Shown here: one piece after another, positions 25,205 to 33,733 of the stretch
Layout: every line of letters begins with the position of its first letter
How positions within the stretch are numbered: the stretch's first letter is position 1
DNA from: Paenibacillus sp. ACRRY
GTDB taxonomy: Bacteria; Bacillota; Bacilli; Paenibacillales; Paenibacillaceae
Reading direction: 5' to 3'
Assembly: GCF_022346995.1 (NCBI RefSeq)
Contig: NZ_JAKRNM010000002.1
Coordinates: forward strand, 865,424 to 929,423
DNA: 64,000 nucleotides
Notes under the pieces: model-generated
Told to the model about the DNA's origin: nothing
The model's database searches: none
Seen by the model: the letters and a program-made list of their open reading frames with translations, nothing else
Program-made: the position numbers and the translations under genes

Positions 25205-26419
25205 ATGGCAGATCAGCAGACAACGTCTAACACGTGGGATTCCTGTTACGCAGACCTGCATATCCACATTGGGCGTACGTCCCGTGGTGAAGCCGTTAAA
25301 ATCAGTGGTAGCCGGGATCTGACCTTCGAAAATATTGCTCGTGAAGCTTCAGAGCGGAAGGGAATCCAGCTGCTCGGCGTCATCGATTGCCATTCACCTG
25401 TGGTACAGATGGATATTGAGCAGTTGCTCGAGAATGGCACGATGTCCGAACTGGAGGATGGAGGTATTGCTTACCAGGACACCACGATTCTGCTCGGCAC
25501 CGAAATCGAGCTGCGAGAACCGGAGATGCGGGAATATCACATGCTTGCCTACTTCCGTGATTTGAAAACGATGAAATCATTCACGGAGTGGATGGAGCGT
25601 TATATGAAAAATGTGAATCTCAGTTCACAACGGGTATATGTCTCCTCCCTAGAAATGCAGGCGGAGATAAAAGCCCGTGGCGGACTCATCGTGCCCGCAC
25701 ATGCCTTTACACCTCACAAAGGCATCTATGGCAGCACGGCTCCGCGTATGGCGGATGTGCTGGATACAAGCCTGATTGATGCCGTGGAGCTGGGATTAAG
25801 CTCAGATTCATCGATGGCCAGCTACATTCAGGAGCTCGACCAGCTCCCCTTTCTGACCAATTCGGATGCACACTCTCTTGGCAAAATCGGACGCGAGTAT
25901 AATGAGCTGCAGATTGCTCATCCTTCTTTTGACGAATTCAGCATGGCACTGAAGGGTGAGGCAGGAAGAAATATCAAAGCCAATTACGGCTTGAACCCGA
26001 GGCTTGGCAAATATCACCGCACGTATTGCGCAGCCTGTGGCAGTATCATGGATGAACAGGCGATGTCAGCGGAACGCTGCCCCTATTGCGGCAGTACGAA
26101 GCTGGTGCAGGGCGTTCTGGATCGAATACTGGCCATAGCAGATCGGGAGAGCCCCCACGTTCCTGAATTCAGACCACCGTACCACTATCAGGTACCGCTT
26201 GAGTTTATCCCGGGACTGGGCAAAGCCAAGCTGCGACAGCTGTTGGAACACTTCGGCACGGAGATGAATGTGCTTCATCGGACAAGTGAAGAAGAGCTTG
26301 CGAGTGTTGTGGGACCGGTTCTGGCCAGTCTTATCGTTGCTGCTCGAAATGGTCGACTGGAGCTGTCATCCGGAGGCGGGGGAACCTATGGCAAGGTCTC
26401 CGGTAAAGAAACGGACTAG
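25205..26419 (+). CDS. EndoQ-like PHP-domain DNA repair endonuclease
   Basis: 404 residues. N-terminal PHP metallophosphoesterase domain: 'CYADLHIHIGRTSRGEAVKI', 'LLGVIDCHSP', 'GGLIVPAHAFTPHKGIYG' and 'LTNSDAHSLGKIGREY'. A four-cysteine zinc ribbon follows ('YCAACGSIM...RCPYCGSTK'), then a helix-hairpin-like segment 'FIPGLGKAKLRQLLEHFG'. This order is that of endonuclease Q, which nicks 5' to deaminated bases and abasic sites in archaea and some bacilli. Two bases after nudF; ATG 25205 with 'AGGACGG' upstream. Confidence 0.85.
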   Translation: MADQQTTSNTWDSCYADLHIHIGRTSRGEAVKISGSRDLTFENIAREASERKGIQLLGVIDCHSPVVQMDIEQLLENGTMSELEDGGIAYQDTTILLGTEIELREPEMREYHMLAYFRDLKTMKSFTEWMERYMKNVNLSSQRVYVSSLEMQAEIKARGGLIVPAHAFTPHKGIYGSTAPRMADVLDTSLIDAVELGLSSDSSMASYIQELDQLPFLTNSDAHSLGKIGREYNELQIAHPSFDEFSMALKGEAGRNIKANYGLNPRLGKYHRTYCAACGSIMDEQAMSAERCPYCGSTKLVQGVLDRILAIADRESPHVPEFRPPYHYQVPLEFIPGLGKAKLRQLLEHFGTEMNVLHRTSEEELASVVGPVLASLIVAARNGRLELSSGGGGTYGKVSGKETD

Positions 26420-26551
26420 ACAAACGGCAAGGAAGTAAAGGACGCGTATCTGGACAAGGAGTCATACCCACGTACTTCGGTTCATAGAATGACTGTGTGG
26501 ATTTCTTAGAGATCCTGCAGCATGATAACCGGAAAGGGGACCCGTACCTGT

Positions 26552-27181
26552 ATGCGTTCTTCCTACTTCACGTTCAAAGGTCAAACCTCGTTATATGTAT
26601 TTGTAGCTGTCTTGTTTCTGGTCGGTGTCATTTTTGGAGCCTTGATGGTTAATGCCCTGTCTCTTGAACAACGTCAGGACCTGGAGGGGTATTTGGGCAA
26701 TTTTTTCATGACGGTCCAGCACAGTGGGCAGATCGTCGAATCCGGAACTTACTGGGATATAGCGATACTACATTTGAAATGGGTTGGCCTTATCTGGATT
26801 CTGGGCCTATCCGTCATCGGATTGCCGGGTATATTGGTACTGGATTTTCTAAAAGGAGTGCTGATCGGATTTACCGTTGGATATCTGGTCGGACAATATT
26901 CCTGGAAAGGGCTGCTGTTTGCCCTGGTATCCGTCGCGCCGCATAATTTGTTCGTCATTCCGGTATTGCTGATCTGCAGTGTGTCGGCCATGACCTTTTC
27001 CTTATATATCATTCGGAATCGCGTTCTCATGCAGCGGGCGCCAGGTGGACAAAGGCCATTTGCTTCTTATGTGCTGCTGACATTGGTTATGGCTGGACTG
27101 CTGTTAGGCGTCGCGTCATTTGAAACTTGGGTAACACCTGCGATGATGCGCTGGGTCACGCCAATGCTGCTCCCGGCGTAG
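26552..27181 (+). CDS. spoIIM: Stage II sporulation protein M
   Basis: 209 residues, strongly hydrophobic with about five membrane segments ('LYVFVAVLFLVGVIFGALMV', 'VGLIWILGLSVIGLPGILVL', 'LLFALVSVAPHNLFVIPVLL'). SpoIIM joins SpoIID and SpoIIP in the DMP peptidoglycan-remodelling machine that drives forespore engulfment. I start at ATG 26552, spaced for 'AAAGGGGA' (about 26533-26540), rather than at an upstream ATG (26522) without one. It sits before fur, as in Bacillus. Confidence 0.9.
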   Translation: MRSSYFTFKGQTSLYVFVAVLFLVGVIFGALMVNALSLEQRQDLEGYLGNFFMTVQHSGQIVESGTYWDIAILHLKWVGLIWILGLSVIGLPGILVLDFLKGVLIGFTVGYLVGQYSWKGLLFALVSVAPHNLFVIPVLLICSVSAMTFSLYIIRNRVLMQRAPGGQRPFASYVLLTLVMAGLLLGVASFETWVTPAMMRWVTPMLLPA

Positions 27182-27205
27182 CGCTGCATCTGATAGTGTA
27201 AAATG

Positions 27206-27235
27206 TTGACTTTAATTACGCACTCCCCCTATAAT
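27206..27235 (+). promoter_or_regulatory. Sigma-A promoter of fur
   Basis: TTGACT (27206-27211), an 18-base spacer and a perfect TATAAT (27230-27235), 55 bases before the fur start codon. No Fur box is visible in it. Confidence 0.8.
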
Positions 27236-27289
27236 GAAAGAAGTGGGTTAAGTTGCAGTGTGCAGTGATTTCCTAGGGGGAGGGAGAAA

Positions 27290-27757
27290 ATGGAAGCACG
27301 GATCGATAAAATTAAGCAGCAACTACAGTCCCAAGGTTATAAATTAACGCCCCAGCGGGAAGCCACCGTAAGAGTACTTCTTGAGAATGAAGAAGATCAT
27401 CTGAGCGCGGAAGACGTATTCATGCTCGTTAAAGAAAAAGCTCCCGAAATCGGTCTGGCAACCGTGTACCGTACCCTCGAACTGCTGAGTGAGCTGCATG
27501 TTGTAGAGAAAATCAACTTCGGCGACGGTGTAGCGCGTTATGATCTGCGCGGAGATACATCCAAGCATCACCATCATCACTTAATTTGCGTTCAATGCGG
27601 AAGTATGGATGAAATACGTGAAGACTGGCTTGGACCGCTTGAAGAGCGTCTGGAGCGGGAATTTAACTTTTCGGTAGTAGATCACCGGCTGGATTTTCAT
27701 GGGATTTGTTATCGTTGCAAAGCTAAAAATGACCAGAAGCCCAAAGATGAAGAATAA
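27290..27757 (+). CDS. fur: Ferric uptake regulator Fur
   Basis: 155 residues. N-terminal winged helix ('QGYKLTPQREATVRVLLE', 'GLATVYRTLELLSELHVVE'), histidine-rich metal site 'KHHHHHLICVQCG' and two CxxC pairs ('CVQCGS', 'CYRCKAK') for the structural zinc. Position between spoIIM and yqzK equals that of B. subtilis fur, so it is the iron regulator rather than PerR or Zur. Likely the repressor at the Fur boxes around 8.85, 9.84 and 10.99 kb. Start ATG with 'GGGGGAGGGAG'. Confidence 0.94.
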   Translation: MEARIDKIKQQLQSQGYKLTPQREATVRVLLENEEDHLSAEDVFMLVKEKAPEIGLATVYRTLELLSELHVVEKINFGDGVARYDLRGDTSKHHHHHLICVQCGSMDEIREDWLGPLEERLEREFNFSVVDHRLDFHGICYRCKAKNDQKPKDEE

Positions 27758-27771
27758 CATAGCATATCTTC

Positions 27772-27808
27772 AAGCTCTCACCGGCGGTTTTGACGGGAGA
27801 GCTTTTTT
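27772..27808 (+). terminator. Rho-independent terminator of fur
   Basis: AAGCTCTC pairs with GAGAGCTT, enclosing a CCGGCGGTTTTGACGG loop, then T6. Confidence 0.85.
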
Positions 27809-27924
27809 GGTCCAGTACATGATGTGAGGTTATCTCTGATGTCATCTAAGATGTCATATTCCTGCGTTTGTCGTCATATCCTGATTCTAGATGAATTGGA
27901 TTCAGACCAGGAGGGGGACAACCC

Positions 27925-28167
27925 ATGATTATCTCACTGCGCCGAGGGCTTCGTTTTATACGATTTATTATAGTTTTTGCAGGATTGGTTTATCTGTTTT
28001 ATCATGTTCTCGATCTGTTCAACGGCTGGATCTCACCTGTGGATCAGTATCAGATGCCAACAGGAAATGCAGTTAAAGTATTTCAGGAGACGGATTGGCC
28101 AGGCAATGGAGAAGCACGTCTTACGCTGGCGGAGAGACTCCGTTTGTTTTATTGGTATGGGGAGTAG
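27925..28167 (+). CDS. yqzK: DUF4227 (YqzK-like) small membrane protein
   Basis: 80 residues with one transmembrane segment ('FIIVFAGLVYLFYHVLDLF') and a soluble tail ending 'LTLAERLRLFYWYGE'. Same length and place (between fur and xerD) as B. subtilis yqzK. Function unknown. Start ATG with 'ACCAGGAGGGGGA'. Confidence 0.85.
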   Translation: MIISLRRGLRFIRFIIVFAGLVYLFYHVLDLFNGWISPVDQYQMPTGNAVKVFQETDWPGNGEARLTLAERLRLFYWYGE

Positions 28168-28241
28168 CCCGGACAGCCAGGGATGCAAATACGGAAGCAG
28201 GTTGCCAGTTGGGCAATTCTGTCAGATGAGGAGCGTTGTGC

Positions 28242-29132
28242 ATGAGACAGACGATACACGCCTATGCCTTATACTTGGAAGAAGATAAAGGGATGTCAAG
28301 CAGTACGCTGGAGTCGTATCTTCGGGACGTGGACAAGTTCATCGAATTTGCAGATAAGGAATACGGTATTCGTGAGGCAGAGCAGGTGCGTCGTACTCAT
28401 GTTATCTTGTTTATAGGCAAACAGAAGCAGGCCGGGCGTGCCAATGCGACCATTGCTCGCAGTGTGGTATCCTTGCGTTCCTATTTTCATTTTTTGATGC
28501 GCCGTGGCGAGATTCTGCAGGACCCAACGTTTGATGTCGAGGCTCCAAAAGCTGACAAGACGCCGCCACAGGTATTAACCGTGGATGAGATTGAACTTCT
28601 TCTGGCCTCGCCCGATACTCACTCTGCCCAAGGAGTGCGTGATCGTGCGATGCTTGAGCTTTTGTATGCTACCGGTATTCGGGTCTCGGAATTGATTGCA
28701 CTGGATATACGGGATGTCCAACCTGGCATGCGGTTTATTCGCTGCGGAGGTGCCGGCAAAGAACGGATTCTGCCGATTGGCGCACCAGCAGCACATTGGG
28801 CAAGTGTGTATGTTAACGATTTTCGTAATCAGCTGCTCAAAACAGACTCGGACGAGCAGGCACTGTTCGTCAATGTGTCCGGAAGACGTTTAACCCGCCA
28901 GGGCTTCTGGAAGCTGCTCAAAAAAGCGGCGATGGATGCAGGGATTTCGGAAGAGATCACGCCGCATACGCTGCGCCATTCCTTTGCGGCCCACCTGATT
29001 GCAAGCGGGGCAGACACTCGTGCAGTGCAGGACATGCTGGGCCATGTGGAGCAGGCAGGACAACAATATGGGCATCACGGCCGCAAAACGATGAAGGAAA
29101 TCTATGAAACTCATCATCCGCGAGCAAAATAG
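28242..29132 (+). CDS. xerD: Tyrosine recombinase XerD
   Basis: 296 residues. N-terminal SAM-like core-binding domain and C-terminal catalytic domain with Arg in 'LYATGIRVSEL', Lys in 'GAGKERILPIG', 'HTLRHSFAAHL' (HxxR), 'MLGH' and a tyrosine in 'QQYGHH'. It resolves chromosome dimers at dif with a partner recombinase. Oddity: the LGH histidine is 8 residues from the catalytic tyrosine, whereas XerD/XerC and other family members usually have 9, and the TTQxY motif is degenerate (GQQY). Start ATG 28242 with 'GAGGAG' 8 bases upstream. Follows yqzK as in Bacillus; drm is absent downstream. Confidence 0.88.
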   Translation: MRQTIHAYALYLEEDKGMSSSTLESYLRDVDKFIEFADKEYGIREAEQVRRTHVILFIGKQKQAGRANATIARSVVSLRSYFHFLMRRGEILQDPTFDVEAPKADKTPPQVLTVDEIELLLASPDTHSAQGVRDRAMLELLYATGIRVSELIALDIRDVQPGMRFIRCGGAGKERILPIGAPAAHWASVYVNDFRNQLLKTDSDEQALFVNVSGRRLTRQGFWKLLKKAAMDAGISEEITPHTLRHSFAAHLIASGADTRAVQDMLGHVEQAGQQYGHHGRKTMKEIYETHHPRAK

Positions 29133-29313
29133 TTGGATATAACGCTAAAAATTCAATAATAGATGCGGAACATATAGCTGATTTAGGATAAAATAAACTG
29201 TACACATTTAAACGCCGTTATACATAAGCGAGTGCATCAGTCGGGATGAATTTACTGATCGATGCATCTAGCTGACATAGACGGAAGTTTCAACTCAAGG
29301 GGGAACATTTGAA

Positions 29314-30138
29314 ATGACAGCATTAAATCAACAGATGATTCAGGAAGCTGCAGCTTACATTCAAAGCAAAAGCTCCATCAAGCCGGAAGTCGGTTTGATT
29401 TTGGGTTCTGGTCTTGGTATTCTGGCCGACCTTATTGAAGATGGAGTAAGCATTGCCTATCAGGATATCCCTCACTTCCCGGTCTCCACTGTAGAAGGGC
29501 ATGAAGGAGAATTGCTGGTCGGCACCATTAAAGGACGTCCAGTTGTTATGATGAAAGGCCGTTTCCACATGTACGAAGGATATGGCCCTGAGCTTACAGC
29601 GTTCCCTGTACGTGTCATGAAAGAACTGGGGGTATCTTCACTGCTCGTAACCAACGCAGCTGGCGGTGTGAACACTTCGTACAAGCCAGGCGATCTGATG
29701 CTGATCTCGGATCACTTGAATATGACGGGCAAAAATCCGTTGATCGGGCCTAATGACCCGGCTATGGGCGTGCGCTTCCCTGACTTGTCTGAAGCCTACA
29801 GCCGCCGTCTGCGCGCGCTAGCGAAGGATACAGCGGCTTCACAAGGTTTTAACGTGCGTGAAGGCGTATACGCAGGCTTGCTGGGTCCTAACTATGAGAC
29901 ACCTGCTGAGATCGTGATGCTGCGTACATTGGGTGCAGACGCAGTTGGTATGTCTACTGTATCCGAGGTTATCGTGGCACGTCATGCTGGTCTGGAAGTG
30001 CTCGGTATTTCCTGTATCAGTAATATGGCAGCTGGAATCCTGGATCAGCCGTTATCCCATGATGAGGTAATGGAAACGACCGAGCGTGTTCGTGAGTCGT
30101 TCCTTGAGCTTGTTCTGGCCGTTATTCCGCAAATGTAA
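29314..30138 (+). CDS. punA: Purine nucleoside phosphorylase (PNP-I, trimeric type)
   Basis: 274 residues. Phosphorolysis of guanosine/inosine nucleosides for purine salvage. Visible motifs: 'VGLILGSGLGILADL', 'MMKGRFHMYEGYG', 'LLVTNAAGGVN', 'LGPNYETPAEIVMLRTLGAD' and 'ISCISNMAAG'. In Bacillus the order is xerD(ripX)-drm-punA-dacF; phosphopentomutase (drm) is missing here, so ribose-1-phosphate must be handled by an enzyme encoded elsewhere. ATG start with 'AAGGGGGAA'. Confidence 0.94.
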   Translation: MTALNQQMIQEAAAYIQSKSSIKPEVGLILGSGLGILADLIEDGVSIAYQDIPHFPVSTVEGHEGELLVGTIKGRPVVMMKGRFHMYEGYGPELTAFPVRVMKELGVSSLLVTNAAGGVNTSYKPGDLMLISDHLNMTGKNPLIGPNDPAMGVRFPDLSEAYSRRLRALAKDTAASQGFNVREGVYAGLLGPNYETPAEIVMLRTLGADAVGMSTVSEVIVARHAGLEVLGISCISNMAAGILDQPLSHDEVMETTERVRESFLELVLAVIPQM

Positions 30139-30153
30139 ATCGTAACTTTAGTA

Positions 30154-30201
30154 AGACAACCTATGGTGATCCTTGGGATCATTCAAAGGTTGTCTTTTTT
30201 T
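30154..30201 (+). terminator. Rho-independent terminator of punA
   Basis: AGACAACCT (30154-30162) pairs with AGGTTGTCT (30187-30195), with inner TGATCC/GGATCA pairing, then T7. Confidence 0.9.
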
Positions 30202-30322
30202 ATTTATATTACAAAAAAGTGAAATTCAGAAAATAAAGAAAGGATAACATGGAAATGTTCTGCTTAAAGAAAATTATTTAGTGTATCTATAAGGATCTAC
30301 ATGTCATGTTCGGAGGTTTGAT

Positions 30323-30544
30323 ATGAATATTGACCGTGTCATAGGAGTCATACATATTGGAGTGCTGTTGCTGCTTTTCTTTGTTAAAACAAATATCGCG
30401 TTTTTGGCTGCCAGTATCATTATCGTTTTGATCATGGTGTATCAAACCTATACCTCTCCGACTAAGTGGAACATTCGTATATCTGTCGTATTAACTTCAT
30501 TTCTTATCTTCTGGAATATCTATTCATGGGATTTAGGGGGATGA
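30323..30544 (+). CDS. Small hypothetical membrane protein
   Basis: 73 residues, with two or three hydrophobic helices ('VIGVIHIGVLLLLFFV', 'IAFLAASIIIVLIMVY', 'ISVVLTSFLIFWNIYS') joined by short loops. Clear ribosome site 'TCGGAGGTTTG' before the ATG. Not recognised; between the punA terminator and dacF, where Bacillus has no gene. Confidence 0.7.
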   Translation: MNIDRVIGVIHIGVLLLLFFVKTNIAFLAASIIIVLIMVYQTYTSPTKWNIRISVVLTSFLIFWNIYSWDLGG

Positions 30545-30574
30545 CTCCCCTCTTTTCATTATAGCGGGTAACGG

Positions 30575-30609
30575 ACGTGTTTTCCCTTCATTAGGGGGGC
30601 ACGTTTTTT
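30575..30609 (+). terminator. Probable Rho-independent terminator
   Basis: ACGTG-TTTTCCCTT pairs with AGGGGGG-CACGT around a short loop, followed by T6. Confidence 0.65.
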
Positions 30610-30746
30610 GTGCATTTGTTGGAGAATAGAAAAAGTTCGGGAAATCATTCATGGGATGGAATAATTTACTGTAAACGCGCCGACAATGATTAGCAGTACA
30701 TGCATGGAGCATGCAGTAAGCAAGTCATTTGAGGAGGTTAACCCTA

Positions 30747-31922
30747 GTGAAGAAACGAATAATGGCATCGTTCATGACCCTATGTATTTTGCTACCCCTT
30801 ATGGCATCAACAGCGCTGGCTGAAGAAGCACCCAAAGCGACAGGGGGGACAGATCTTGCCCCGTCAGCTCGTTCTGCCATATTGATGGATGCAGATACGG
30901 GAACGGTTATTTTTGAGAAAAACAGTCATGACCAGCTGCCTCCGGCGAGTATTACAAAGATTATGACCATGCTGCTAACGATTGAAGCCATTGATTCCGG
31001 CAAGCTGAAGCTGACGGATAAGGTGAGAACGAGTGAATATGCTGCATCTATGGGCGGTTCACAGATTTTCCTCGAACCTGGTGAAGAGATGACTGTCGAT
31101 GACATGTTGAAAGGAATCGCCATGGCTTCCGGTAATGATGCATCTGTTGCGATGGCAGAGAAAATTGCCGGATCGGAAGAAGCTTTTGTACAGCTGATGA
31201 ATGAACGGGCCAAAGAGCTTGGCATGAAAGATACTCACTTTGCGAATTGTAACGGACTACCTGTGGAGAATCACTATTCCTCCGCACATGACATCGCGCT
31301 AATGAGTCGTGAACTGCTGAAACATTCAGGCATTACAAAATACACGGGAGCATACCAGGACTACCTTCGTAAAGATACGGAAAAACCCTTCTGGCTGGTG
31401 AACACGAATAAACTGGTCCGTTTCTACTCAGGTGCAGACGGTCTGAAAACGGGTTATACATCAGAAGCCAAATTCTGCTTGTCGGCTACCGCTATGAAGG
31501 ATGGACTGCGTACGGTTGCTGTAGTGCTGGGTGAACCGAACACGAAAACACGGAATGCTGAAGTGTCTTCGATGTTTGACTATGCATTCGGGCAATACAC
31601 AATGAAACCTTTGTATAAGGCAGGGGATCAGCTCGGCAGTTTGAAAATTGAAAAAGGGGAAGTCGCTGAGCTGCCGCTGACGGCTACGCAAAATTATAGT
31701 GTGCTGATGCGCAAAGGCGCCAAATCCGATGAGTTCCGCCATGAGCTGTTAATGGCAAAAGAAGTGAAAGCACCCGTCAAGGCTGGTCAGAGCGTAGGTA
31801 AGCTTGTCGTATATCAAGGAAACGAGGTTATCAAGGAATTCGATATCCAGGCGCCTCAGGATGTAAATAAGGCTGGTTGGTGGAAACTGTTTAAACGGAC
31901 AACATCGAACCTATTTGATTAA
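30747..31922 (+). CDS. dacF: D-alanyl-D-alanine carboxypeptidase DacF
   Basis: 391 residues. Signal peptide ending 'MASTALAEE', then a penicillin-binding peptidase S11 domain with SxxK ('PASITKIMTM'), SxN ('ASGNDASVAM') and KTG ('GLKTGYTSEA'), and the PBP5-type C-terminal beta domain ending in an amphipathic tail ('WWKLFKRTTSNL') for membrane anchoring. DacF is a forespore enzyme controlling cortex cross-linking with DacB. Start GTG 30747, with 'GAGGAGGT' 8 bases upstream; the TTG at 30729 overlaps that site. A sigma-F-like -10 near 30658 is possible but weak. Directly precedes spoIIAA, as in Bacillus. Confidence 0.92.
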   Translation: MKKRIMASFMTLCILLPLMASTALAEEAPKATGGTDLAPSARSAILMDADTGTVIFEKNSHDQLPPASITKIMTMLLTIEAIDSGKLKLTDKVRTSEYAASMGGSQIFLEPGEEMTVDDMLKGIAMASGNDASVAMAEKIAGSEEAFVQLMNERAKELGMKDTHFANCNGLPVENHYSSAHDIALMSRELLKHSGITKYTGAYQDYLRKDTEKPFWLVNTNKLVRFYSGADGLKTGYTSEAKFCLSATAMKDGLRTVAVVLGEPNTKTRNAEVSSMFDYAFGQYTMKPLYKAGDQLGSLKIEKGEVAELPLTATQNYSVLMRKGAKSDEFRHELLMAKEVKAPVKAGQSVGKLVVYQGNEVIKEFDIQAPQDVNKAGWWKLFKRTTSNLFD

Positions 31923-32004
31923 ACGCCGATTTTGCGCGTTCTGCATACATTCCTTGAACGTATTTTGTAGTTAAATAGGGGTTTTCTTCTAGTTTTGTCG
32001 GGGG

Positions 32005-32033
32005 GCAGGAAAAGCCTTCCGAAACGTAGAAAT
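32005..32033 (+). promoter_or_regulatory. Sigma-H promoter of the spoIIA operon
   Basis: GCAGGAAAA (32005-32013) matches RnAGGAwWW, followed after 12 bases by GTAGAAAT (32026-32033), near RnnGAAT. Partial 0A-box sequence TTTTGTCGGG ends just upstream (about 31994-32002). This mirrors the Spo0A-activated sigma-H promoter of Bacillus spoIIA. Confidence 0.75.
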
Positions 32034-32066
32034 CCTTGTTCAAGACTGGGAGGAGAGTGAGCAAAC

Positions 32067-32420
32067 GTGAACTTGCATGTGGAAATGGAACATCACCGTG
32101 GGATTCTGATTGTGCGATTATCCGGGGAGCTGGATCACCATACAGCCGATATGGTTCGAATGCAAATGGATGAGGCCATCCAGCGCAGACAGTGTGAACA
32201 TCTGGTGCTTAGCCTGAAAGATCTTCAATTCATGGATAGTTCGGGTCTTGGTGTCATTTTGGGCAGATACAAACTCATTAAAAATAAAGGCGGCAAGATG
32301 GTTGTATGTGATGTTAATCCGCCGGTCTATCGTTTGCTGGAAATGTCGGGTTTGTTCAAGATCATGCCGATTTACGAAAATGAGGGAACAGCTCTCTCGG
32401 GTCTGGAGGTCGTCTCATGA
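32067..32420 (+). CDS. spoIIAA: Anti-sigma-F factor antagonist SpoIIAA
   Basis: 117 residues, a STAS-domain protein. The phosphorylatable serine lies in '[16 protein letters not shown]' (about residue 58). Unphosphorylated SpoIIAA binds SpoIIAB and frees sigma-F in the forespore. Start GTG with 'GGGAGGAG' upstream. Its stop overlaps the start of spoIIAB by four bases, indicating translational coupling. Confidence 0.96.
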   Translation: MNLHVEMEHHRGILIVRLSGELDHHTADMVRMQMDEAIQRRQCEHLVLSLKDLQFMDSSGLGVILGRYKLIKNKGGKMVVCDVNPPVYRLLEMSGLFKIMPIYENEGTALSGLEVVS

Positions 32421-32872
32421 GTGAAGGTACGGGAACAAATTTCATGAATCTGCAATTTGCGGCCAAGTCGGAGAACGAATCGTTCGCAAGGGTGACTGTC
32501 GCGGCGTTTATCTCCCAGCTTGATCCCACAATGGACGAGCTCAGCGATCTGAAGACGGTTGTCTCAGAAGCGGTGACGAATAGTATCATCCACGGGTATA
32601 ACAACAATCCCGAAGGTGTCGTGTCCATTCAGGCGCAAATTCGCGAAGACATGATTACGATTATTGTGGAAGATCGCGGAGAAGGAATTGAAGATTTGGA
32701 ACTGGCCAAACAACCGCTATATACGTCCAAACCCGAACTTGAGCGGTCGGGCATGGGCTTCACCATTATGGAAAACTTCATGGATGAATTCGAAGTCAGC
32801 AGCGAGCCCGGCAGAGGCACCTCCATCAAGATGAAGAAGAGGATTGAATCCAAGAAAGCAATGTATAATTAG
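32417..32872 (+). CDS. spoIIAB: Anti-sigma-F factor / serine kinase SpoIIAB
   Basis: 151 residues, GHKL-type ATPase: N box '[17 protein letters not shown]', G1 '[11 protein letters not shown]', G2 '[12 protein letters not shown]'. It holds sigma-F inactive and phosphorylates SpoIIAA. ATG 32417 with 'CTGGAGGTC'; homology to Bacillus SpoIIAB begins about residue 10 ('[20 protein letters not shown]'), so a start at that internal Met is an alternative. Confidence 0.95.
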   Translation: MSEGTGTNFMNLQFAAKSENESFARVTVAAFISQLDPTMDELSDLKTVVSEAVTNSIIHGYNNNPEGVVSIQAQIREDMITIIVEDRGEGIEDLELAKQPLYTSKPELERSGMGFTIMENFMDEFEVSSEPGRGTSIKMKKRIESKKAMYN

Positions 32873-32883
32873 GGGTTGGTCTA

Positions 32884-33639
32884 ATGGATGCTGAAGTGAA
32901 ACAGTCTTCACAGACCTATTTGGATGATGCCGAGGTCAAACGGCTGATTGCGCTCAGTCAGTCGGGTGACCATGTCGCGCGGGATACGCTGGTGAACTGC
33001 AACATCAGGCTTGTCTGGTCTGTCGTTCAGCGCTTTATGAACAGGGGATATGAACCGGAGGATCTGTTCCAGATTGGTTGTATCGGCCTGCTCAAATCGG
33101 TGGACAAATTCGACCTTAGTTATGATGTGAAGTTCTCTACCTATGCGGTACCGATGATTATCGGAGAGATTCAACGTTTCCTGCGGGATGACGGAACCCT
33201 TAAGGTTAGTCGTTCCCTGAAGGAAATGGCGAATAAGGTCCGCAAAAAGAGGGACGAGCTGTCCAAACACCTTGATCGTCTGCCAACGATCAAGGAAGTG
33301 GCTGAACAGCTGGGGGTTACCCCAGAGGAGGTTGTCTTCGCCCAGGAAGCAAACAAACCGCCGACGTCTATTCATGAGACTGTGTTTGAGAACGACGGGG
33401 ATCCGATTACATTAATGGATCAGATTGCCGACGAATCCCAGGAACGCTGGTTTGACAAGCTGGCGCTCAATGAAGCGATCGGCGGCCTTAGTGAGCGGGA
33501 ACGGCTGATCGTTTATCTACGGTATTACCGGGATCAGACACAGTCGGAGGTTGCTACAAGGCTGGGGATTTCCCAGGTTCAGGTTTCCCGGCTGGAGAAA
33601 AAAATACTTCAATCAATTCGCGATCAGATCGCGCAGTAG
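32884..33639 (+). CDS. sigF: RNA polymerase sigma-F factor
   Basis: 251 residues, a sigma-70 family protein with region 2 ('GYEPEDLFQIGCIGLLKSVD', 'KFSTYAVPMIIGEIQRFLRD'), region 3 ('LDRLPTIKEVAEQLGVTPEE') and region 4 ('LRYYRDQTQSEVATRLGISQ'). First forespore-specific sigma factor, controlled by the two preceding gene products. Last gene of the spoIIA operon; known also as spoIIAC. ATG start with 'AGGGGTTGG'. Confidence 0.96.
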   Translation: MDAEVKQSSQTYLDDAEVKRLIALSQSGDHVARDTLVNCNIRLVWSVVQRFMNRGYEPEDLFQIGCIGLLKSVDKFDLSYDVKFSTYAVPMIIGEIQRFLRDDGTLKVSRSLKEMANKVRKKRDELSKHLDRLPTIKEVAEQLGVTPEEVVFAQEANKPPTSIHETVFENDGDPITLMDQIADESQERWFDKLALNEAIGGLSERERLIVYLRYYRDQTQSEVATRLGISQVQVSRLEKKILQSIRDQIAQ

Positions 33640-33693
33640 ATTATGGAGTTCAGTCTCCAACATGGGTGTTGAATCGCCAATATACGACAACTA

Positions 33694-33733
33694 ACAACCT
33701 TTCATCGCGCGATTAACGCGAGTGAGGTTGTTT
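33694..33733. terminator. Hairpin between convergent sigF and EamA genes
   Basis: ACAACCTTTCATCGCG pairs with CGCGAGTGAGGTTGT with a small bulge. T-rich only in part, so termination is likely but not certain. Confidence 0.5.
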
